Shown here: positions 1-4,843 of the stretch, one piece after another
Layout: every line of letters starts with the position of its first letter
How positions within the stretch are numbered: position 1 is the first letter of the stretch
Assembly (NCBI GenBank): GCA_002294665.1
Contig: DBFQ01000005.1
Span: forward strand, 1 to 5,825
Reading direction: 5' to 3'
Length of the DNA stretch: 5,825 nucleotides
Source: Candidatus Aminicenantes bacterium UBA876
Lineage (GTDB): Bacteria; Acidobacteriota; Aminicenantia; UBA2199
The notes under the pieces: generated by a model
Databases searched by the model: none
What the model was told of the DNA's origin: nothing
What the model saw: only the letters and a program-made list of their open reading frames with translations
Position numbers and translations under genes: made by a program

Positions 1-576
1 CCCGCGGAGCCGGAAGCGGGAAACGCCGGTTCAATGAGCGATCTGGCGGTCAAGAAAACCCCGGACTCGACCGTGCGGTATCCCGATAAACAAAGCCGCA
101 GCCGCTGGGAACCGAAAGAAAAGCCGCTGGTTTCCGTAACCCGCAAGCAGCCGGGCGCGTTGAAAAAGGGAAGTGATCCGCAATCTCAGCCTGCCGGCGG
201 CCGGGGCGTACTGAGCACCGGGATTTCAGGCGGCGGCGGCGCGGGCGGCGGGGGAGGTCCCGGAGGCGGTTCCGGTACGTCCTCTTTTCCCTACGCGTAT
301 TATGTGCAGACACTCCGGGACCGGATTTCCGGCTCCTGGTATCGATCCCTGGTTTCTCCCGGGCTGGGAGGCAGTCATGTGACCGGGGTTTACTTTCGCA
401 TTGACCGCAGTGGCCGTGTAGACGGCCTCAAGGTGGAAAAAAGCAGCGGCATCGATGCGCTTGACCTTTCCGCCAGGCGCGCGGTCGAAGACGCCGCCCC
501 GTTTCCACCGCTACCCGATGACTTTCCCTACGCGCACCTGGTGGTACATTTTGAGTTTGAATGGGTGAAACAATGA
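1..576 (+). CDS. tolA: TolA/TonB-type periplasmic energy transducer, C-terminal part (5' end outside window)
   Basis: The frame is open from the first base, so the gene very likely starts upstream and the ATG at 34 is probably internal; the N-terminal membrane anchor is not visible. The 191 visible residues begin with a Pro/Lys/Arg/Ser-rich extended region. A glycine-rich stretch follows (nt 229-276), and then a TonB-C/TolA-C type domain from nt 286 to the stop. That domain opens with FPYAYY, continues through a helix with RISGSW, and contains GVYFRIDRSGRVDGLKVEKSSG, a typical TonB-C beta-hairpin pattern. The family transmits proton-motive-force energy from ExbB/ExbD or TolQ/TolR across the periplasm. 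By sequence alone it could be called TonB, but the 4-base ATGA overlap with tolB argues for the TolA role. The spacer lacks the long alanine-rich helix of enterobacterial TolA and looks more TonB-like. Confidence 0.8.
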   Translation, partial: PAEPEAGNAGSMSDLAVKKTPDSTVRYPDKQSRSRWEPKEKPLVSVTRKQPGALKKGSDPQSQPAGGRGVLSTGISGGGGAGGGGGPGGGSGTSSFPYAYYVQTLRDRISGSWYRSLVSPGLGGSHVTGVYFRIDRSGRVDGLKVEKSSGIDALDLSARRAVEDAAPFPPLPDDFPYAHLVVHFEFEWVKQ

Positions 577-1883
577 AAATCATTCGCTGGACAGGTATTT
601 TTCTGTTGCTGCCGGCGTTGTTTCTGAACGCGCAGCAGGAGATCCGCATCCGCATCTCCGACGGCGTGTCGATGATTCCCGTCGCACTTCCTCCGTTGAC
701 CTTCACGCCGCAATCCGCGGTCAAGGAGGATACAATTCGGGCCGAAATCGAGACCACGTTGTGGAACGATCTGGAGTTTTCGCGGGTGTTCCGCATGATT
801 CCACGCGCCCACTTCGCCTATATTCCCGAGTTTGATCCGCAGAACATCCGTTTCCGCGACTGGGAGTCCATCCAGGCCAATATCCTGATCTCCTGCCAGT
901 TGGAGATGCCGGAAGCGACGCGCATCGTCATGGCTTTCCGCGTATACGATGTGCGCAACGGCGGGCGCTTCATTTTCGGACGCAATTTCGGCGGCAAGCG
1001 GGAGCTCGCCCGCCTGATCGCTCATCGTGCCGCGGATGAAGTGATGAAGCAATTCGGCGAGGCGCCGTTGTTTACGTCCAAGATCGTTTTTGTTTCCGAT
1101 CGTGACGGCAACAGTGAAATCTATATGATGGATTACGATGGCGAGCGGCAGCGTCGCATCACGATCAACAACTGGATGGATGTGTTGCCGTCCTGGAGCC
1201 GTGACCACGAGAAAATCCTGTTTACCTCTTACCGCAACAACAATCCGGACCTGCTCATGTTCAACCTCTACAGCGGCAGAACGGAATTCCTCTCCACGCA
1301 GCGGGCCAACTACTGCGCGGACTGGGCCCCGGACGGCAATCGTATCGTGTACACTTCAACCAAAAGCGGGAATGCGGAATTGTACGTCCGTGAAATGGAT
1401 ACGGGCAAGGAACGCCGCCTGACCTTTAATCACGTTATCGACACCACCCCGAACTGGAGTCCCAGTGGACGCGAGATTGTTTTTACTTCCGCGCGTACCG
1501 GTACACCGCAGATCTACGTGATGGATGCGGAGGGGACAAACGTGAGACGCTTGACCACGGAAGGCAATTACCATGATTCCCCCGAATGGTCTCCCGACGG
1601 CACCCGCATTCTTTTTGTTTCCCGCATTGAAAACCGTTTCGATATCTACACCTACCATGTGCGCACCAATACCATCAGCAAACTGACGGAGAACGCGGGG
1701 CGCAATGAAAATCCGTCATGGTCTCCCGACGGGCGTCACATCGTGTTCGCCTCGAACCGTGGCGGAACCTACCAGCTGTACCTCATGGATTATGACGGAG
1801 CCAATCTGAAACGCCTGACCAGCAAAGGTGAAAACAAAATGCCCAAGTGGCAGAAATTTGCCTTGAGGCGGTTTGACAATTGA
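573..1883 (+). CDS. tolB: TolB, periplasmic beta-propeller protein of the Tol-Pal system
   Basis: This 436-residue protein has the usual TolB length. I chose the ATG at 573 over the one at 561: it gives a clean signal peptide (MKIIRW, a hydrophobic run, then LNA before QQ) and an ATGA overlap with the upstream stop, which suggests translational coupling. GGGTGA at 563-568 is a modest ribosome-binding site. Residues about 20-165 form the N-terminal alpha/beta domain that in the family contacts TolA and Pal. Residues about 168-430 are a six-bladed propeller of PD40/WD40-like repeats. Their tryptophans (W208, W251, W295, W339, W383, W426) are spaced 43-44 residues apart, in motifs such as WAPDG and WSPDG. 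Two repeats share the identical 15 bases ATGGTCTCCCGACGG (1586-1600 and 1718-1732). TolB works in the periplasm, switching between Pal-bound and TolA-bound states during outer-membrane constriction. Confidence 0.96.
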   Translation: MKIIRWTGIFLLLPALFLNAQQEIRIRISDGVSMIPVALPPLTFTPQSAVKEDTIRAEIETTLWNDLEFSRVFRMIPRAHFAYIPEFDPQNIRFRDWESIQANILISCQLEMPEATRIVMAFRVYDVRNGGRFIFGRNFGGKRELARLIAHRAADEVMKQFGEAPLFTSKIVFVSDRDGNSEIYMMDYDGERQRRITINNWMDVLPSWSRDHEKILFTSYRNNNPDLLMFNLYSGRTEFLSTQRANYCADWAPDGNRIVYTSTKSGNAELYVREMDTGKERRLTFNHVIDTTPNWSPSGREIVFTSARTGTPQIYVMDAEGTNVRRLTTEGNYHDSPEWSPDGTRILFVSRIENRFDIYTYHVRTNTISKLTENAGRNENPSWSPDGRHIVFASNRGGTYQLYLMDYDGANLKRLTSKGENKMPKWQKFALRRFDN

Positions 1884-1902
1884 ACTGAACCTGTACTATA
1901 AG
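1873..1902 (+). promoter_or_regulatory. Probable sigma70-type promoter for pal, inside the 3' end of tolB
   Basis: A perfect -35 hexamer TTGACA (1873-1878) is followed after 18 bases by TATAAG (1897-1902), a 5/6 match to the -10 consensus. The segment is clearly more AT-rich than the flanking coding sequence. The expected transcription start is near 1909, about 20 bases before the pal ATG and just upstream of its Shine-Dalgarno. The -35 lies in the last codons of tolB, whose stop is at 1881-1883. This would give pal, and the genes after it, transcription independent of the upstream operon promoter. It is predicted from sequence only. Confidence 0.6.
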
Positions 1903-1918
1903 TTAAACTGGTTTATAG
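1896..1918 (+). repeat. Small AT-rich inverted repeat next to the pal ribosome-binding site
   Basis: CTATAA (1896-1901) and TTATAG (1913-1918) are perfect 6-base complements around an 11-base loop. The right arm ends inside the pal AGGAGG. The left arm overlaps the predicted -10 element, so only transcripts reading through from tolB could form the hairpin. The stem is weak and may be fortuitous. Confidence 0.25.
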
Positions 1919-1924
1919 GAGGAG
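1917..1924 (+). promoter_or_regulatory. Strong Shine-Dalgarno of pal
   Basis: AGGAGGAG lies 5 bases before the ATG at 1930 and is the strongest ribosome-binding site in the window. It decides the pal start. The upstream in-frame TTG at 1873 has no such site and would place 19 polar and aromatic residues ahead of the lipoprotein signal. High initiation fits Pal being an abundant structural lipoprotein. Confidence 0.9.
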
Positions 1925-1929
1925 ATTTT

Positions 1930-2466
1930 ATGAAAAAATTACTGACCGTCTGCGTGCTTTGCCTGGCCATGATCACCTTCTTCAACGGCTGCAAAAAGGA
2001 AGTGCAGACCGAACCGGAACCCCAACCGGTAGTGGAAAAGGTTGAAGAAACGGCGCCGCAACCCGAACAACCCCAATTAAGCGAAGAAGAGATCTTCATG
2101 CAGAAGACCCTGGACCAGATCAACCGCGAGGGTCATCTGAAGATGATTCATTTCGATTTTGACAAGTACTTTATTCGCGATGATATGAAGCCCATTCTGC
2201 AGAAAAACAGTGAGTGGCTGTTGACACACGGCAGTGTGGAAATCGTCGTTGAAGGTCATTGCGACGAAAGGGGAACCGTAGAGTACAACATGGCCCTGGG
2301 CGAGAAACGCGCTGAAGCCGCCATGAAGTACCTGGAATCCCTGGGTGTACCCACGGACCGCATGCGCATCATTTCCTATGGGAAAAACCGTCCGCTGGTA
2401 AAGGGCGTGGATGAAGACTCCCACTTCATGAACCGTCGCAGTGAGTTCAAGGTGGTCAAGAAGTAA
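1930..2466 (+). CDS. pal: Pal, peptidoglycan-associated outer-membrane lipoprotein
   Basis: This is a 178-residue lipoprotein of normal Pal length. Residues 1-20 are a lipoprotein signal (MKKLL, a hydrophobic core, then FNG) with the lipidated cysteine at C21. The lipobox FNGC is less hydrophobic than the usual L-A/S-G/A-C, but Gly at -1 is standard. Lys at +2 is compatible with outer-membrane sorting by the enterobacterial rule. Residues 22-60 are a Pro/Glu/Gln-rich linker. Residues about 70-178 are an OmpA-like peptidoglycan-binding domain containing HFDFDKY, GHCDERGTVEYN (109-120, with D112 the expected diaminopimelate-binding Asp), ALGEKRA, SYGKNRP and NRRSEF (168-173, with the conserved Arg). 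Pal anchors the outer membrane to the cell wall and is mobilised by TolB/TolA. The gene lies 46 bases after tolB with its own probable promoter. Confidence 0.97.
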   Translation: MKKLLTVCVLCLAMITFFNGCKKEVQTEPEPQPVVEKVEETAPQPEQPQLSEEEIFMQKTLDQINREGHLKMIHFDFDKYFIRDDMKPILQKNSEWLLTHGSVEIVVEGHCDERGTVEYNMALGEKRAEAAMKYLESLGVPTDRMRIISYGKNRPLVKGVDEDSHFMNRRSEFKVVKK

Positions 2467-2487
2467 TCCCGTCAAGTGTAATCAGAC

Positions 2488-3243
2488 ATGAAACAGCGCG
2501 TTGCTCTCTTTCTTGCTTTCAGTGTATCGTTCAGCGGTATGCTTTTGCCCGTGCGTAAGGATACGAAACTGATCCTGGATGAAATTCAGAAATTATCGGC
2601 TCAGATTCAGTCCTTGAATCAGGACATGTCATCCCTGAACCAGAGACTCCGCATCATGGAGGATAAGGTGAACGCCCTGGCCAGGACCGGTGCCGATGAC
2701 ACGCAGAACCAGGAGAATGTCGCCCTGAGCCTGCAATTTCTGAAGGAAGAGATCAACGAAATGAAAAACAGGCTGACGGAAGTGATCGATCGCCTGAAGT
2801 CCGCTCCTCCGGCGTTTGCCGGAGGAGCGACTCCGGGCGAAGAGAATGCCGTGCCGGATGAGATTCAGTCTCCGGAGAACACTTATTACACGGCCTATTC
2901 CGATTACATGAAAAAGAACTATGACCTTGCCATCCAGGGGTTTCAGCAGTTCATCAACCTGTTCCCGCGCAACGTGCTGGCCGATAACGCCCTGTACTGG
3001 ATCGGTGAGTGTTACTATTCCCAGAAATTGTTCGAAAACGCCGTTGATACATTCACGCGGCTGATCGGCAGTTATCCGGACGGCGACAAAACCGCCGCCG
3101 CCACCCTGAAAAAGGGATACGCGCTGATCGAGATGGGAAGAGAGAGTGACGGGGTTTCCGTGCTCAGGCAGTTGATTACGCAGTATCCACTGTCGGAAGA
3201 AGCCTCACTGGCTCAACAGAAGATCCGCGATATCAGTCAATAG
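2488..3243 (+). CDS. cpoB: CpoB/YbgF, Tol-Pal coordinator with coiled coil and TPRs
   Basis: The protein has 251 residues, close to the family's usual size. The N-terminus (MKQR plus a hydrophobic run to about residue 20) is a likely signal peptide, though the cleavage site is not obvious and it might stay as an anchor. Residues about 26-65 and 76-104 are heptad-rich coiled coil, the trimerising region of YbgF. A Pro/Ala/Gly linker (105-130) follows. Residues about 130-250 are TPR repeats with the family's signature spacing (AIQGFQQFINLFP, ALYWIGECYY, AVDTFTRLIGSYP, LRQLITQYP). In E. coli CpoB links Tol-Pal constriction to PBP1B; a similar role here is inferred. It starts 21 bases after pal with no clear Shine-Dalgarno. 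A stop at 2479-2481 in the same frame makes 2488 the first usable ATG. The linker is encoded across a perfect hairpin (2802-2829). Confidence 0.92.
   Translation: MKQRVALFLAFSVSFSGMLLPVRKDTKLILDEIQKLSAQIQSLNQDMSSLNQRLRIMEDKVNALARTGADDTQNQENVALSLQFLKEEINEMKNRLTEVIDRLKSAPPAFAGGATPGEENAVPDEIQSPENTYYTAYSDYMKKNYDLAIQGFQQFINLFPRNVLADNALYWIGECYYSQKLFENAVDTFTRLIGSYPDGDKTAAATLKKGYALIEMGRESDGVSVLRQLITQYPLSEEASLAQQKIRDISQ
2802..2829 (+). repeat. Perfect 12-bp inverted repeat inside cpoB
   Basis: CGCTCCTCCGGC (2802-2813), the loop GTTT (2814-2817) and GCCGGAGGAGCG (2818-2829) form a perfect, GC-rich 12-bp stem with a 4-base loop. It encodes the low-constraint linker between the coiled coil and the TPRs. 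No T-tract follows and the frame continues, so it is not an intrinsic terminator. The stem is strong enough to affect translation or mRNA stability, or it may be an inserted palindromic repeat. Confidence 0.9.
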
Positions 3244-3250
3244 AGGTGAG
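3242..3250 (+). promoter_or_regulatory. Shine-Dalgarno of ssb overlapping the cpoB stop
   Basis: AGAGGTGAG overlaps the cpoB TAG (3241-3243), and its AGGTG core lies 5 bases before the ATG at 3254. This supports 3254 as the ssb start and suggests coupling to cpoB translation. A second AGGAG (3266-3270) is only one base from the in-frame ATG at 3272, too close to be efficient. Confidence 0.7.
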
Positions 3251-3253
3251 CGA

Positions 3254-3751
3254 ATGAGTCATGTCAGGAGTATGAACCGGGTGATCCTGGTGGGTCGGGT
3301 GGGGCGTGATCCTGAAATCACCCACATCCCCAGCCTGGAAAAGGATGTGGCAAAGTTCGGCCTGGCCACCAGTGAAGGTTACATGGACAAGAGTAACCAG
3401 TGGAAAGAGATGACCGAATGGCACAATATCGTAGCCTGGGGCGGATTGGTACAGAAGATTGAACGCAGTGTCGGCAAGGGAGACATGGTCCTGGTGGAGG
3501 GTAAGATCAAGACCCGCAAGTGGCAGGACAAGGATAACCAGGAACGCCGCTCCACTGAGATTTACGTGGATAACCTGGTTGTGCTGGACCGGGTCAACCG
3601 TGGCGGAGGTGGTTACCGCGCCGGCGGCGCCGAAGAGAACTCCGGAGGCGGGCGCGGCCGTCGGGATAACGGGCCCGCTATCCCCAGTGAACCTCCGGTA
3701 CGGGATATCAATGAATTCCCGTATGATGACAGTCAAGGCGACCCCTTCTAA
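3254..3751 (+). CDS. ssb: Single-stranded DNA-binding protein
   Basis: This 165-residue protein has a typical bacterial SSB length. Residues about 7-112 form the OB fold, with the signatures MNRVILVGRVGRDPE, KFGLATSE, TEWHNIVAWGGLVQ, GDMVLVEGKIKTRKW and TEIYVDNLVVLD. A short Gly/Arg-rich linker follows (about 116-140). The acidic tip ends DDSQGDPF; its final Pro-Phe is the family's docking site for replication and repair partners. SSB coats single-stranded DNA as a tetramer in the cytoplasm. The start at 3254 is favoured by its ribosome-binding site. The internal ATG at 3272 would give the classical MNRVILVG start and cannot be excluded. The gene sits 10 bases after cpoB and 2 bases before the GTPase gene, so it looks co-transcribed with envelope genes, an unusual setting for ssb. 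Confidence 0.96.
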   Translation: MSHVRSMNRVILVGRVGRDPEITHIPSLEKDVAKFGLATSEGYMDKSNQWKEMTEWHNIVAWGGLVQKIERSVGKGDMVLVEGKIKTRKWQDKDNQERRSTEIYVDNLVVLDRVNRGGGGYRAGGAEENSGGGRGRRDNGPAIPSEPPVRDINEFPYDDSQGDPF

Positions 3752-3753
3752 AC

Positions 3754-4833
3754 ATGGCATTCGTCAACTACAACAACAAGGAAATCACGGTTAAGATCGT
3801 GTATTACGGCCCCGCGTTAAGCGGGAAAACCACTAGTCTGCGCTATATTTACGCCAGCCGCTCGCTGAAGAAGAAAGGCAAATTGATCACCCTGGACACG
3901 GATGGTGATCGCACCCTCTTCTTTGATTTCCTGCCGCTGGAGATCGGCCGGCTCGGCGAGTACTCCGTCAAGATCCAATTGTATACCGTCCCCGGCCAGG
4001 TGGCTTACGATACAACCCGTAAACTGGTGTTGCAGGGGGCGGATGGAATTGTGTTCGTGGCTGATTCTCAGGTATCCGTGCGCGAACAGAACATCGCCAG
4101 TTTCAAGAACATGAAGCGCAACCTGGCATTGAACAACATCTCCTATAGTGAAATCCCCATTATTCTGCAGTACAACAAACGCGATCTGCGCGAGATTCTT
4201 CCTGTGGATGATTTGAACCGTGACCTGAACAGCGACAATAAACCCTTTTTCCCCACCGTGGCCACTTCGGGCGAGAATATCATTGAATCTCTGCATACCA
4301 TCATGCGCCTGGTGGTGATTTCCTTGAAAAATCGTTTGTCGGTGTTTCAGAAAGACAAAACCGTCATGTTTTCCCGGGATGAGATCACGACATCATCTCC
4401 CGAGCCTCCGGAGCCGGACGAAGTTTCTCCCGTCGGTGTGTCCGAGATGGACGCGGCCGATACCGAGTCGGAAGATGTTTTCGAATTGGACAGCCCCATC
4501 GAGGGCGCCATCGCATCCGCGGAAGAAGACGAAGAAGCCATCTTTGACCTCGGCGATGAATCGGTTCTGCCCACTGCGGAAAATGAAATCATCGAGGTGC
4601 CGGATTTCGACCATGAGCTCGATTCCACTTCCCCGCCGCTGGAAGACGCCCGCAAACCGGGCGGGCAGGACAGTACGGATTATTGGGAAGATAAAGCCGA
4701 CGGCGGCATCCGCGTCCGCGTCAACGACGCCGAGACCAGGGCGGTCATCCCGGTGACGGTGGTACTTCCCAAGGGGACCGACCGGGCTCAGGTGGATATC
4801 CACCTGTCGTTAACCATTCAGTCTGAAGATTGA
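3754..4833 (+). CDS. MglA-type Ras-like GTPase with acidic tail and C-terminal beta module
   Basis: The protein has 359 residues, against about 195 for classical MglA. Residues 1-200 are a complete MglA-family GTPase: P-loop GPALSGKTT (19-27), R53 in DRTLFFDFLPL, TVPGQ (78-82, with Thr in place of the usual Asp, and Q82), GIVFVADS, and NKRD (141-144). In Myxococcus MglA the equivalents of R53 and Q82 serve GTP hydrolysis, and the family sets cell polarity and motility direction. Position 21 is Ala where Myxococcus and Thermus MglA have Gly. Residues about 207-313 are acidic (roughly a third Asp/Glu), Pro/Ser-rich and probably disordered, with two short FELD/FDLG-like motifs. Residues about 318-357 look like a small beta-rich unit. 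The gene starts two bases after ssb with no good Shine-Dalgarno, so coupling to ssb is likely. No MglB/Roadblock gene is seen. The GTPase assignment is firm; a polarity role is inferred. Confidence 0.92.
   Translation: MAFVNYNNKEITVKIVYYGPALSGKTTSLRYIYASRSLKKKGKLITLDTDGDRTLFFDFLPLEIGRLGEYSVKIQLYTVPGQVAYDTTRKLVLQGADGIVFVADSQVSVREQNIASFKNMKRNLALNNISYSEIPIILQYNKRDLREILPVDDLNRDLNSDNKPFFPTVATSGENIIESLHTIMRLVVISLKNRLSVFQKDKTVMFSRDEITTSSPEPPEPDEVSPVGVSEMDAADTESEDVFELDSPIEGAIASAEEDEEAIFDLGDESVLPTAENEIIEVPDFDHELDSTSPPLEDARKPGGQDSTDYWEDKADGGIRVRVNDAETRAVIPVTVVLPKGTDRAQVDIHLSLTIQSED
4789..4806 (+). repeat. 18-bp perfect palindrome near the 3' end of the GTPase gene
   Basis: CAGGTGGATATCCACCTG is its own reverse complement with no spacer. 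It encodes QVDIHL in the terminal beta module and lies 38 bases before the next gene's ATG. It has the geometry of a site for a dimeric DNA-binding protein, but no promoter is recognisable next to it, so function is unsupported. Confidence 0.85.
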
Positions 4834-4843
4834 CCCGATCATC

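Noticed and set aside
34..36. ATG at 34 as the true start of the first gene
   Set aside because: The frame is open back to base 1, no ribosome-binding site precedes it, and starting there would leave no membrane anchor or signal sequence.
528..1208. Long minus-strand open frame (226 codons) opposite tolB
   Set aside because: It lies opposite a clear TolB with signal peptide and propeller repeats. Its product has no recognisable motif and no ribosome-binding site, consistent with antisense codon bias.
1873..1929. TTG at 1873 as the pal start
   Set aside because: It lacks a ribosome-binding site and would bury the lipoprotein signal; the ATG at 1930 has AGGAGG at ideal spacing.
2221..2250. 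Second TTGACA (2221-2226) inside pal as a promoter
   Set aside because: No acceptable -10 hexamer lies 15-19 bases downstream.
2802..2829. cpoB hairpin as an intrinsic terminator
   Set aside because: No T-tract follows and it would cut the gene in half; cpoB continues in frame with complete TPRs.
3620..3660. GC-rich short inverted repeats in the ssb Gly/Arg linker
   Set aside because: Stems of about 5 bp are expected from runs of GGC/GCC codons.
3233..3760. Minus-strand open frame (175 codons) covering all of ssb
   Set aside because: It mirrors the ssb reading frame almost end to end. The + strand frame has a complete OB fold and acidic tip, so this is a shadow.
3817..4296. Minus-strand open frame (159 codons) opposite the GTPase domain
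   Set aside because: The + strand encodes all the G motifs here; the antisense product resembles nothing known.
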